Part shown: positions 1-7,658 of the stretch, piece by piece
Layout of the letters: every line of letters starts with the position of its first letter
Numbering within the stretch: the stretch's first letter is position 1
From: Stenotrophomonas maltophilia R551-3
GTDB lineage: Bacteria > Pseudomonadota > Gammaproteobacteria > Xanthomonadales > Xanthomonadaceae
Assembly (NCBI RefSeq): GCF_000020665.1
Contig: NC_011071.1
Span: 3,586,501-3,650,500, forward strand
Direction of reading: 5' to 3'
DNA length: 64,000 bases
Notes under the pieces: generated by a model
What the model was told of the DNA's origin: nothing
The model's database searches: none
The model's input: only the letters and a program-made list of their open reading frames with translations
Translations under genes and position numbers: made by a program

Positions 1-1649
1 GACGGCAGCAGCTTGAGCAGACCCCAGCTGGCGGCCAGCGCGGCCACCATCACCAGCAGGTAGATCCAGGTGCGATCGACATGGTGATCGAGCACCCGCC
101 CATAGGCGCCGGCCAGGCGCTCCAGGTTGCGGTTGATGAAACCATGCAGGCCACGCGGCGCCTGCCCGGTATGCGGCTTGAGCAGCTTGGAGGCCATCAT
201 CGGCGTCAGCGTCAGCGCCACGAACGCGGACAACGCCACCGCCGCGGCCAGCGCCACTGCCAGTTCGCGGAACAGCCGTCCCGTGTTGCCCTCCAGGAAA
301 CCCACCGGCAGGAACACCGCCACCAGCACGGCCGTGGTGGCGATCACTGCGAACGCCACCTGCGCGGTACCGCGTTTGGACGCCACCAACGGCGGTTCAC
401 CCAGATCGATGCGGCGCTGCACGTTCTCCACCACCACGATCGCGTCGTCCACCACCAGGCCGATGCACAGCACCAGGGCAAGCAGGGTCAGCAGGTTGAT
501 CGAGAAGTCGAACGCATACAGCGCGATGAACGCGGCGACCAGGCACACCGGCACCGTCACTGCCGGAATCAGTGCAGCGCGGAAGCTGCCGAGGAACAGC
601 CAGATCACCGCCAGCACCAGGATCATCGCTTCCACCAGCGTGGCGTAGACACGGTCCACTGCGGCTTCGATGAAGGTGGTGTTGTCGAAGGCAACGAAAA
701 TCTGCGTGCCCTTGGGCAGGGTCAGCGCGACCCGCTCCGCCTCAGCGCGCGCGGTGCGTGCCACGTCCAGCGAGTTGGCGGTGGAGGTCTTGACGATGCC
801 CAGGCCGATGCCCGGTTCACCGTTGCTGCGGTAGTAGGCGCGACGCTCGGCCGAAGCCAGCTCGATCTTCGCCACGTCGCCCATGCGCACCACGTAGCCG
901 TCGCGGCCCTTGCCCAGCGGGATGGTCGCGAAGTCTTCGGGCTTGATGTAGTTGCGCTCCACGCGCAGGGTGAAATCGCGGTCGGTCGATTCGATGCGAC
1001 CGGCCGGCAGTTCCACGTTTTCGTTGCGCAGCGCGGTTTCCACATCGCCGGTGGTCAGCCCGCGCGCCGCCAGCTGATCGCGGTCCAACCAGATGCGCAT
1101 CGCATAGCGCTGGCGGCCACCGATGCGGACCTGGGCCACGCCATCGAGGCTGGAGAAACGATCGACCACATAGCGGTCGGCGTAGTCGCTCAGCTCCAGC
1201 GTGTCCATGGTCGAGGAGACCATGTTGAACCAGATGATCGGGTCGGCATCGCTTTCGACCTTGGCGATTTCCGGCGGACGTGCTTCTTCCGGCATGCGGT
1301 CGGCAACGCGGCTGACCGCATCACGCACGTCGTTGGCCGCGGCCTCGATATCGCGGTTGGAGGTGAATTCGATGCTGACCTGCGAACGGCCGTTGTTGCT
1401 GCGCGCGTTGATGGTATCGATGCCTTCGATACCGGCCAGCGCGTCTTCCAGCACCTGGGTGATGCGGCTTTCGATGACCGCCGCCGATGCACCGGTGTAG
1501 TCGACCGACACCGAGACGATGGGCGGATCGATGGCTGGTAGTTCGCGCAGGGTCAGGCGGGTGAAGGACATCACGCCCAGCACCAGCAGCAGCAGGCTCA
1601 TCACCACGGCGAACACCGGCCGCTGGATGGAGGTGTCGGACAGCTTCAT
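1..1649 (-). CDS. RND efflux pump permease subunit (3' end beyond window)
   Basis: Inner-membrane drug/proton antiporter of the HAE1 (AcrB/MexB) type; 549 N-terminal residues are present, about half of a normal pump of roughly 1,030 residues. Translation from ATG at 1649 starts MKLSDTSIQRPVFAVVM, the usual cytoplasmic leader and TM1. A porter domain follows, with ELPAIDPPIVSVSVDYTGAS and a region ending in IEFTSNRDIEAA. After that comes the TM2-TM4 block, including a stretch with LVVDDAIVVVEN near residue 405, the conserved TM4 Asp pair used in proton relay. Its start overlaps the adaptor stop by 4 bp (ATGA), so the two are translationally coupled. No outer-membrane channel gene is visible, so the pump may use a distant TolC-like partner or one beyond the left edge. 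From remembered K279a gene order this could be the SmeMN system; that is a guess. Confidence 0.93.
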   Translation of the reverse strand, partial: MKLSDTSIQRPVFAVVMSLLLLVLGVMSFTRLTLRELPAIDPPIVSVSVDYTGASAAVIESRITQVLEDALAGIEGIDTINARSNNGRSQVSIEFTSNRDIEAAANDVRDAVSRVADRMPEEARPPEIAKVESDADPIIWFNMVSSTMDTLELSDYADRYVVDRFSSLDGVAQVRIGGRQRYAMRIWLDRDQLAARGLTTGDVETALRNENVELPAGRIESTDRDFTLRVERNYIKPEDFATIPLGKGRDGYVVRMGDVAKIELASAERRAYYRSNGEPGIGLGIVKTSTANSLDVARTARAEAERVALTLPKGTQIFVAFDNTTFIEAAVDRVYATLVEAMILVLAVIWLFLGSFRAALIPAVTVPVCLVAAFIALYAFDFSINLLTLLALVLCIGLVVDDAIVVVENVQRRIDLGEPPLVASKRGTAQVAFAVIATTAVLVAVFLPVGFLEGNTGRLFRELAVALAAAVALSAFVALTLTPMMASKLLKPHTGQAPRGLHGFINRNLERLAGAYGRVLDHHVDRTWIYLLVMVAALAASWGLLKLLP

Positions 1650-2752
1650 CCGCCGTGGCCCTCGGCCGCGACCGGCACCGGTGCATCAGCCGGTTTGGCA
1701 CCCTTGGCCGGTGCCGCGTCCTTGGCGGCTACCTTCAGGCCCGGGCGCAACTTGCCGGTGCCATCGACCACGATGCGCTGGCCCGCTTCCAGGCCCTGCC
1801 TGATCTCGACCACGCCGGCACGACGCGCGCCGGTGACCACGTCCACGCGCTCGACACTGTCGTCGCTTTTGATGCGGTACACGAAGGTATCGCGGCCGAC
1901 CTGCACCACCGCGATTTCCGGCACCACCAGCGCCGGCCGTTCGGGATGGAACAGGCGCACGTCCAGCAGCATGCCCGGACGCAGTGCGTGGTCGCTGTTG
2001 GCGAAGTCGGCGCGCACGGTCACTGCACGGGTCGCCGGATCGATGCGCGCATCGATGGTGCTGACCACGCCTTCGAAGGTGCGGCCTGGCCAGGCCACGC
2101 TGGACGCACTGACCTTGTCGCCGACGCCGAGCGCGGCCAGTTCCACTTCCGGCACCTGGAAATCGATGTGCATGTGCTCGATGTCGTCGAGCGTGGCGAT
2201 CACCGTGGTCGGCGTCAGCAGCGTGCCCGGGCTGACCTGGCGGATGCCGAGCACGCCGGCAAACGGCGCACGCACACGACGGTCACCGATGTCCGACTGC
2301 ATCTGTGCCACGCGCGCTTCGGCGGCATCGCGGATCGACTTCTGCGTATCCAGCGTGGCACTGGACACCAGCCGCTGCGTGGCCAGCTCGCGCTGGCGCT
2401 TGTACAGCTGGTCGGCCTCGTGGAAGGTGGCCTGCGCCTGCACCAGCGCGGCCTCCTGGGCCTGCCCGCGCAAGGTCACGATCGGCGCACCGGCGACGAT
2501 GTGCTGGCCGCTCTCGAAGTGCACCTTCTCGACGATTTCGCTGACCTTGGCGGTGACACTGATCGATTCGCGCGCCTTGGCCGTGCCCAGCGCCTGCAGG
2601 GTGTCGCTCCACTGCGTGGGCTGCACGACCTGCGCGGTGACCGGCACTGCTTCGCCCTGCCGACGTGCGGCAGCCTCCTGTTTGCCTGCGCACCCGGCCA
2701 GCACGGCCAGGCTGAGGCCGAAGGCCAGGGTCGAAGCGATACGAGCCAACAT
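1646..2752 (-). CDS. RND periplasmic adaptor (membrane fusion) lipoprotein
   Basis: 368-residue HlyD/AcrA-family adaptor that bridges an RND pump and an outer-membrane channel. The ATG at 2752 gives a lipoprotein signal (MLARIASTLAFGLSLAVLAGC, lipobox LAGC), which is why it is preferred to longer in-frame starts upstream. The lipoyl half motif (SVTAKVSEIVEKVHFESGQHIVAGAPIVTL) is followed by an alpha-helical hairpin of about 70 residues (AALVQAQATFHEADQLYKRQ...), the second lipoyl half (VRAPFAGVLGIRQVSPGTLL) and a beta-barrel domain. The tail is Ala/Pro/Lys-rich. First gene of a two-gene operon with the pump. No local regulator gene is adjacent. Confidence 0.93.
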   Translation of the reverse strand: MLARIASTLAFGLSLAVLAGCAGKQEAAARRQGEAVPVTAQVVQPTQWSDTLQALGTAKARESISVTAKVSEIVEKVHFESGQHIVAGAPIVTLRGQAQEAALVQAQATFHEADQLYKRQRELATQRLVSSATLDTQKSIRDAAEARVAQMQSDIGDRRVRAPFAGVLGIRQVSPGTLLTPTTVIATLDDIEHMHIDFQVPEVELAALGVGDKVSASSVAWPGRTFEGVVSTIDARIDPATRAVTVRADFANSDHALRPGMLLDVRLFHPERPALVVPEIAVVQVGRDTFVYRIKSDDSVERVDVVTGARRAGVVEIRQGLEAGQRIVVDGTGKLRPGLKVAAKDAAPAKGAKPADAPVPVAAEGHGG

Positions 2753-3024
2753 GAACGGTCCTGATTGATCCACGGCCGCCGAGTGTAGGCAAGGGCCTGC
2801 ATAAGCGATATGTGCCAAGCGTTTACCGGCGTGGAACCGGCACCGCGCTAGCGCCTTCAACCGGTTCCGTGCAAGGCTGGTGCTGGCGGTGTCGACTTGT
2901 GTCGGGGTGTATCCAGCGACCCATTGCCGACGTTGCCATCGTAGAGTCGAAGCTGCCCGACAGAGGGCGTCGGGCGGGGACGGATCCTGGCGGGGATCCG
3001 GCCCCGTTTTTTTTGCCCGGCGGA
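2753..3024. other. Intergenic region with a plus-strand transcript candidate
   Basis: Lies between the promoter side of the efflux operon and the 3' end of the copper receptor gene, both on the minus strand. No convincing ORF. It holds a hairpin built on GCCCGAC/GTCGGGC (about 2955-2975) and, just after it, a strong terminator whose T-run is on the plus strand although no plus-strand gene precedes it. That makes a small RNA conceivable. Confidence 0.4.
2976..3014 (+). terminator. Rho-independent terminator, plus orientation, orphan
   Basis: Stem GGGGaCGGATCC / GGATCCGgCCCC (arms 2976-2987 and 2994-3005, one mismatch) followed by eight T at 3007-3014. The U-tract is correct only for plus-strand transcription, yet the flanking genes are both on the minus strand. 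It could still act weakly on the receptor transcript, but the minus orientation has no U-tract. Confidence 0.75.
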
Positions 3025-5088
3025 TCAATACCGGTAGTTCACCTTCATCCACACGCTGCGGCCCGGCTCATTGATGCGTACCGGGTCGGCCGGGAAACCG
3101 AAATCGGCACTGCCGGCCAGGTTCAGGTGCTCGCTGTAGGCGCGGTCAAACAGGTTGTCGACACCCGCGCTGAGCTGCAGTTGCGAACTGAAGCGGTAGG
3201 CGGTGTTGAGCGCAAAGGTGGCGAAGCCGGCGCTCGGTCCCAGGTCCTGCGCGACCACGTTGCCCTGGCCATCGGCGACACGGTGCTGGTGGGTCACCGC
3301 CCGCAGCAGGGCGCCAGCACTCCAGCGCTGGCCTTCCCAGTTCGCACTCAGGCGCGCTTCCAGCGGCGGCATCTGCGGCAACGGTCGCTGCTGGTCGCGG
3401 TTCTCGCCCCAGGCATAGGCCAGCGTGCCGCCCAGTTTCCACTGTTCGGCCAGCGCCACTTCCACGCCCGCCTCGGCACCGGCAATGCGGGCATCGACGT
3501 TGCGGGCCTGGCTCATGCCCATCATCCCGCTGCCGTGGTAGGTGAACAGGATGTAGTCCTGGATCTGCCCGGCGTACGCCGAGACCCAAGCGTGCACGCG
3601 CGGACCCTTGTACTGCATGCCCACATCAAGCTGGGTGGTGCGCTCGGGCTGCACGCCGCTGAATGCATTCACCGCGCCGGCCGGTCCCTGGTTGGGCGAG
3701 AACAGCTCCCAGTAGTCGGGCATGCGCTCGCTGTGGCCGAGGCCGGCGTACCAGGTCAGGCCGTCGGCCAGATCCTGCTCGTAGCGCAGGAAACCACTGC
3801 CCAGCCATTCCTTGCGCTGCAGGCCAGCGGTCGGGTTCGGCCGGTTGCCCATCATCCCGCGCACCGACTGCCGCTCATCGCGGACGCTGGCGCGATCGAT
3901 GCGCAGCCCGCTGATCCAGCGCTGGTCGGTGCCGGCGCCGAGGGTGAGTTCGGTGAAGGCACCGTAGCGGCGGAAGTTGGCATCGGTCTCCCACGCCGCC
4001 TGCCGGTAGGTGTCGCGGCCCATGCCCATGCGGCCGCGGTGACGACTGCCCTCTCCATCCACACCGGCCACCAGCTGCACATCCTGCCAGCGCCACTCGG
4101 AACTGACCCGCCCGCCCTGGGTGCGGCGGTCCACGTTAGAGGCCATCGGCATCGGCATCATGCTGTGCGGGTTCGGCGTGCGCAGCGTGTAGTTGTCCAT
4201 CACGTGATCGGCCTCGTTGTAGTACACATTGGCCTGCAGCGTGTCCCACGCACCCGGCAGGTTGCGCTTCTCGAAGCGCGCCGCGTAGCTGGTGCGCTCG
4301 AACGCGGCACCGTCCATGCCACGGCCCGCGTAGCGCGCGATCGCATCGCCGGCACCGGCGGAGATTTCCAGCAGCGTGTCGGCATCCGGCGTCCAGCCGA
4401 TGGCCACGTCGCCGTTCCACTTGCGCCACTTCGACGGCACCACGTCGCCATTGCCGTCCTTGTAGTCATCGGCTTCGGAACGGTTGCCGCTTGCACGCAC
4501 GTAACCGGTCGGATTGCCCAGGGTCAGGTCCAGCACCTGGTCGTTGCGGTTGCGCGAACCGACCAGCGCACTGGCATCGGCACGCAGGCCCGGTTCCTCG
4601 AAGCGCGGCGTATCGCGCTCGAAACGCACGGTGCCGGCCGACGCGCCCGCGCCCCAGCGCACGCTCTGCGGCCCCTTGATGATGGTCAGCCGGTCGAAGC
4701 TTTCCGGCGCGATGTAGGACAGCGGATTGTCCATGCGCGACGGGCAGGCACCGATCAGGTTGCCATCGTTGCTGAGGATGTTCAGGCGCGAACCAAACAT
4801 GCCGCGCAGCACCGGGTCGCCATTGGTGCCACCGTTGCGGATGGCGGAGAAGCCGGGGACGGTTTTCAGGTAATCAGCACCGTCGCTGGCGGGCACCGGC
4901 TGCCGCGGCAGGCGCGGATCGGTCACCCAGTGCAGCGGCGAGGACGGTGCAGCGGCGGTCACCACCATCGTGTCGAGGGTGCGCGCCTCTTCGGCAGGCG
5001 CAGCGTGAGCCAGTGACGCGGTCACGGCCAGGCCAAGGGCAACCGGCAGGCGCGCGCAGGCGCCCGCGGGGCGGGAAGTCATTTTCAT
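3025..5088 (-). CDS. TonB-dependent copper receptor (OprC/NosA-like)
   Basis: 687-residue outer-membrane receptor importing copper with TonB-ExbB-ExbD energy. Signal peptide ends near AHA/APAEE (residues 28-31); a TonB box-like TMVVTA is at 40-45. The plug domain includes GADYLKTVPGFSAIRNGGTNGDPVLRGM. The 22-strand barrel ends in NYRY with a terminal aromatic. Two candidate copper motifs known from P. aeruginosa OprC are visible: CxxxM at C115-M119 (ACPSRMD) and HxM at H308-M310, followed by more Met (MPMPM). These metal motifs and the DUF2946 gene just upstream, in the same direction with a 72-bp gap, support copper over siderophores. Residue roles are inferred by analogy. Confidence 0.9.
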   Translation of the reverse strand: MKMTSRPAGACARLPVALGLAVTASLAHAAPAEEARTLDTMVVTAAAPSSPLHWVTDPRLPRQPVPASDGADYLKTVPGFSAIRNGGTNGDPVLRGMFGSRLNILSNDGNLIGACPSRMDNPLSYIAPESFDRLTIIKGPQSVRWGAGASAGTVRFERDTPRFEEPGLRADASALVGSRNRNDQVLDLTLGNPTGYVRASGNRSEADDYKDGNGDVVPSKWRKWNGDVAIGWTPDADTLLEISAGAGDAIARYAGRGMDGAAFERTSYAARFEKRNLPGAWDTLQANVYYNEADHVMDNYTLRTPNPHSMMPMPMASNVDRRTQGGRVSSEWRWQDVQLVAGVDGEGSRHRGRMGMGRDTYRQAAWETDANFRRYGAFTELTLGAGTDQRWISGLRIDRASVRDERQSVRGMMGNRPNPTAGLQRKEWLGSGFLRYEQDLADGLTWYAGLGHSERMPDYWELFSPNQGPAGAVNAFSGVQPERTTQLDVGMQYKGPRVHAWVSAYAGQIQDYILFTYHGSGMMGMSQARNVDARIAGAEAGVEVALAEQWKLGGTLAYAWGENRDQQRPLPQMPPLEARLSANWEGQRWSAGALLRAVTHQHRVADGQGNVVAQDLGPSAGFATFALNTAYRFSSQLQLSAGVDNLFDRAYSEHLNLAGSADFGFPADPVRINEPGRSVWMKVNYRY

Positions 5089-5160
5089 CGGAACAGCTCC
5101 AAAGTACGCACGCGCGCACGGCGCCCGGTCAGGCGTCGTGCGGCAGATTCGATAGGGACA

Positions 5161-5592
5161 TCAGCGAACGATGGAGAAGCGCGGCGGCCCACGCGCGGCA
5201 TGTGCCGGCCACCGCAGTGCCGGCAGCACCTGCTGCGACCATGGGAACGCCAGCTGCGGCCGCCACAACAGAGGCAACAGCAGCACCAGCACGGCCAGCC
5301 ACGGCAGCAGGCGCATGGCCAGCACGCAGTATTCGCAGGCTTCGCCATGCATGGCGTGGGGGTCGGCCGGACGGCTGGGCGCTGCCGGCGCGGCGCCGTG
5401 TTGATCGTGCCCAGGCATGGCCATGTCGTGCATGTCATGGCCCATGGCGGCGTGGTCCATGCCTGCCATCGCGGCATGCTCCATCGGCTGCGCCTGCAGC
5501 GAGCGGCTGACCAGTGGCGCAAGCACCATCAACAGCGTCGCCAGGACGGCGAGCTGGAGCAGAAGGCGCTGCGGGCGGGACAGGCGGGTCAC
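5161..5592 (-). CDS. DUF2946 family small membrane protein (copper-linked)
   Basis: 143 residues. The start is GTG at 5592, since no ATG fits better. Two hydrophobic segments (about 10-28 and 92-112) flank a His/Met-rich loop (MEHAAMAGMDHAAMGHDMHDMAMPGHDQHG) and a CxxC-type motif, GEACEYCVLA, typical of DUF2946 proteins. The family often neighbours OprC-like receptors, and this gene is first in a probable two-gene operon with one. The His/Met loop suggests binding of Cu(I)/Cu(II) at the periplasmic face; the molecular role of the family is not established. Confidence 0.8.
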   Translation of the reverse strand: MTRLSRPQRLLLQLAVLATLLMVLAPLVSRSLQAQPMEHAAMAGMDHAAMGHDMHDMAMPGHDQHGAAPAAPSRPADPHAMHGEACEYCVLAMRLLPWLAVLVLLLPLLWRPQLAFPWSQQVLPALRWPAHAARGPPRFSIVR

Positions 5593-5626
5593 CCCGCTAG
5601 TGTAGAGCCGGGTCCAGGGTTACCCG

Positions 5627-5643
5627 TGCGACGAACCGTCGCA
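5627..5643. promoter_or_regulatory. Perfect palindrome upstream of the copper operon
   Basis: TGCGACG-aac-CGTCGCA, 7-bp arms and 3-bp spacer, centred about 43 bp upstream of the DUF2946 start. Position fits an operator, possibly for a metal-responsive regulator, but I do not recognise the motif. It could also be a decayed REP hairpin, since a GTAG occurs nearby at 5601. Confidence 0.3.
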
Positions 5644-5739
5644 GGAGGGGGTTTATCGGCAGGGCTGCGCCCTGCACCCGCTGCGAGCTGGAGCAACAGC
5701 AACAGCAACAGCCGAAGCAGAAGCGGAATTCCTGTGGGT

Positions 5740-5783
5740 AGGCGGGGTGGGTCCGGTTGCGGGAGACGCCGTAAACCCGTCCC
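5740..5783. repeat. Large palindromic repeat, copy 1, left half (split by IS3 element)
   Basis: Left arm (26 bp from 5740, starting AGGCGGGGTGGG) plus the core box ACGCCGTAAAC. It pairs perfectly with the arm at about 7249-7274 on the other side of the insertion sequence. Preceded by a purine-rich AGCAAC hexamer run (5693-5728), as in other copies. Confidence 0.85.
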
Positions 5784-5831
5784 TGAAGTGACCCCCGGGA
5801 ATTGGACACCAGATCCAACCCCGAGGGATAC

Positions 5832-6353
5832 ATGAACAGATACGACGCGCGTTTCAAACTGCAGGTCGCCAAAGAGGCCTGCAAGACCTCCACATCGGTC
5901 AAAGCCATTGCCCGTCGCCACGGCCTGGAGTTCTCCACGGTCAGGCGCTGGGTGGCGACCTATCGGCTGCATGGTTGGCGAGGATTTCATCGCCAGGCCC
6001 GGTTCTATGACCTCCCGTTCAAGCTGGCTGTCCTGGAGAAAATGAGCCAGGACGGCATGTCCGGGCGGGAGGCCACCACCTACTTTCAAATTGGCGATGC
6101 CGGCGCGGTGGGGCGATGGCGGCGCCTGTATGCTCAAGGCGGTGCCCAAGCGTTGGCACCCCCTCCGCCGCCGCCCCGAAAGCCGATGAAAAAGACCCGT
6201 TCGTCCAAGCCACCTGAAGATATGAGCCGCGATGAGCTGCTCAAGGAAGTCGCCTATCTGCGTGCGGAGACCGACTACCTAAAAAAACTCGATGCCTTGA
6301 TCCGGGAAGAGCAGGCGGCGCAGGACGCAAAGCGCAAGCCGTCCAAGGATTGA
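5832..6353 (+). CDS. IS3-family transposase OrfA
   Basis: 173 residues, start ATG at 5832 with a GAGGGA ribosome site 4 bp upstream. N-terminal helix-turn-helix (RFKLQVAKEACKTSTSVKAIARRHGLEFSTVRRWVATY) and a second one for the IS150 type (FKLAVLEKMSQDGMSGREATTYFQI). The C-terminal leucine-zipper-like helix (DELLKEVAYLRAETDYLKKLDAL) carries the frameshift window. OrfA alone normally binds the terminal repeats and modulates transposition. Confidence 0.93.
   Translation: MNRYDARFKLQVAKEACKTSTSVKAIARRHGLEFSTVRRWVATYRLHGWRGFHRQARFYDLPFKLAVLEKMSQDGMSGREATTYFQIGDAGAVGRWRRLYAQGGAQALAPPPPPPRKPMKKTRSSKPPEDMSRDELLKEVAYLRAETDYLKKLDALIREEQAAQDAKRKPSKD
6281..6287 (+). promoter_or_regulatory. Programmed -1 frameshift site (A7 slippery run)
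   Basis: Seven A residues read in the OrfA frame as A_AAA_AAA, the canonical -1 slippery heptamer. After slipping one base back, the frame stays open through the OrfA stop into OrfB, so ribosomes can make the OrfAB transposase. This is the standard IS3-family strategy; the reading frames were checked by hand. Confidence 0.8.
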
Positions 6354-7183
6354 GGCAGGTTCATACGCTGTCGCTTCTGCTCGAAGCAGCTGAGCTGTCA
6401 CGCAGTACGTTCTATTACCAGAACCATGTCCTGGCCCATCCGGATCAGGACGAGGCACAGCTGTGCGAGCGCATCCGTGCAATCTACGATCAAAGCCAAG
6501 GGCGCTATGGCTATCGCACGGTGACGCTGGAATTAGCCAATCAGGGCCATCGGACCAATCACAAGCGGGTTCAGCGCCTGATGGGGGAGATGGGGCTGAA
6601 ATCGCGGGTGCGTGTGAAGCGCTACCAGGCCTTCAAGGGGGCGGCCAACGTTGTGGTTGGCAATGACCTCAATCGCCAGTTCCATGCCGAGCGCCCCAAC
6701 CAGAAATGGGTGACTGACGTGACCGAGTTCAAGGTGCAGGGCATGAAGCTGTACCTGTCGCCGATCATGGACCTCTACAACGGCGAAATCGTGGCTTATC
6801 AGATCAAGCGTCGGCCCGTATTTGATCTGGTGGGCCAAATGCTGGAGGAGGCCATCAAGAAGCTTCCCCCGGATGAGCGCCCCATGATCCACTCCGACCA
6901 GGGCTGGCAGTACCAGCATGAAAACTACCGGCACATGCTGGAAAAGCACTCGTTGAAACAAAGCATGTCCCGGCGCGGCAACTGCCTGGACAATGCGGCG
7001 ATGGAGAGCTTCTTTGGGACGCTGAAGTCGGAATTCTTCTACCTGAACAGCTTTGACAGCATCGAGAGTCTGGAAGCTGGGCTGGTGGAATACATCCAGT
7101 ACTACAACGAAGAGCGCATCAAACTGAAACTGAAAGGTCTCAGCCCGATAAAGTACCGGGAGCAGGCCCAATCGGCCGCCTGA
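6350..7183 (+). CDS. IS3-family transposase OrfB (DDE integrase domain)
   Basis: 277 residues; overlaps OrfA by 4 bp and probably made only as the OrfAB frameshift fusion, as the nominal start at 6350 is TTG. HTH_21 region with YGYRTVTLELANQGHRTNHKRVQRLMGEMGL, then the rve core. DDE residues appear in KWVTDVTEF (D), IHSDQGWQY (D) and NAAMESFFGTLKSE (E), followed by YIQYYNEERIKLKLKGLSPIKY. Length and motifs are complete. Confidence 0.95.
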   Translation: MRQVHTLSLLLEAAELSRSTFYYQNHVLAHPDQDEAQLCERIRAIYDQSQGRYGYRTVTLELANQGHRTNHKRVQRLMGEMGLKSRVRVKRYQAFKGAANVVVGNDLNRQFHAERPNQKWVTDVTEFKVQGMKLYLSPIMDLYNGEIVAYQIKRRPVFDLVGQMLEEAIKKLPPDERPMIHSDQGWQYQHENYRHMLEKHSLKQSMSRRGNCLDNAAMESFFGTLKSEFFYLNSFDSIESLEAGLVEYIQYYNEERIKLKLKGLSPIKYREQAQSAA

Positions 7184-7211
7184 CCCCGTCCAAGTCTCGG
7201 GGGTCACTTCA

Positions 7212-7274
7212 CCCTGGGGGCTTGGCCGCGGCATCCATGCCGCGGACACTCCCGCAACCGGACCCACCCCGCCT
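7212..7274. repeat. Large palindromic repeat, copy 1, right half
   Basis: Begins with the IS3 target duplication CCC, then the hairpin GCCGCGGCATCCATGCCGCG and the 26-bp right arm (CTCCCGCAACCGG...CCGCCT), fully complementary to the arm at 5740-5765. The flank CGACAG matches the flank seen at other copies. Confidence 0.85.
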
Positions 7275-7309
7275 TCGACAGTTTTCCGCGATCTGTCGGA
7301 ACGACTCTC

Positions 7310-7350
7310 GGGGTCAGATCCGTTTTCCTTCGGAAAACGGATCTGACCCC
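7310..7350. repeat. GGGGTCAGATCC palindrome, copy A
   Basis: Perfect hairpin of 41 bp: GGGGTCAGATCCGTTTTCC, loop ttc, then the exact reverse complement. A near-identical copy lies at 17130-17170 and a diverged pair at 13198-13258. No U-tract, so not a classical terminator. Confidence 0.8.
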
Positions 7351-7450
7351 AGATGTATTTCGATATCTGACAGCTTTCATCCACGCATGGCGTGGATCTA
7401 CCGTGTCGACCAAGGTCGACACCTACCAATAGCCGCCAGAATCTGTCAGA

Positions 7451-7554
7451 GGTGGGGCGGTGTGGGCAGGCAGGACCGTTGGCGCCATGGATGGCGCCAT
7501 CGAGCCCCCATGGATGGGTTTACGGCGTGTCCTGCCTGCCCACACCGCCCCGCC
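7451..7554. repeat. Large palindromic repeat, copy 2
   Basis: Arms of 26 bp at 7451-7476 and 7529-7554, complementary except one G-T. Core holds two hairpins, GGCGCCATGGATGGCGCC and CCCATGGATGGG, and the box TTTACGGCGT. Opposite orientation to copies 1 and 3. Flanked by CTGTCAGA on the left and an AGCAAC-type run (on the minus strand) on the right. Confidence 0.85.
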
Positions 7555-7599
7555 ATCCCACAGGAAACCCGCATTTGATGTTGCTGTTGCTTCTGAGGT

Positions 7600-7622
7600 T
7601 GCCGGCCAGCGGCCGGCACTAC
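7600..7622 (-). repeat. SMAG/REP hairpin
   Basis: GCCGGCCAGCGGCCGGC stem ending in CACTAC, that is GTAG at its 5' end on the minus strand. Same sequence type as the elements at 32802-32880. Confidence 0.75.
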
Positions 7623-7658
7623 CGCGGGTGCAGGGCGGCACGCCCTGCTCGACCAACC

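Larger units (their letters stand above)
5784..7211 (+). mobile_element. IS3-family insertion sequence (IS150-like), complete
   Basis: 1,428 bp. Ends are imperfect inverted repeats: left TGAAGTGACCCCCGGGAATT..., right (reverse complement) TGAAGTGACCCCCGAGACTT..., continuing with TGGAC on both sides. A 3-bp target duplication CCC flanks it (5781-5783, 7212-7214). It contains overlapping orfA and orfB, the usual IS3 layout, with intact catalytic residues, so it may be active. It lies exactly in the apex of a large palindromic repeat. Confidence 0.95.
7184..7658. other. Repeat-filled gap between IS3 element and cysB
   Basis: No gene. Contains, in order, the IS right end, half of palindrome copy 1, the GGGGTCAGATCC hairpin, two REP-like hairpins (7377-7428: CCACGCATGGCGTGG and GTCGACCAAGGTCGAC), palindrome copy 2, a GATGTTGCTGTTGCTTC run and a SMAG hairpin (7600-7622). 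Confidence 0.75.

Noticed and set aside
81..1541. Long plus-strand ORF (486 codons) opposite the efflux pump gene
   Set aside because: Antisense shadow: the translation is His/Arg/Gln-rich and low in hydrophobic pattern, while the minus strand gives a textbook RND pump.
2812..5016. 734-codon plus-strand ORF opposite the copper receptor gene
   Set aside because: Shadow caused by high GC; no domain, and the minus strand encodes a full TonB receptor.
5692..5728. AGCAACAGCAACAGC run as a CRISPR or satellite array
   Set aside because: No regularly spaced unique spacers. It is a short hexamer-like tract that accompanies the large palindromes.
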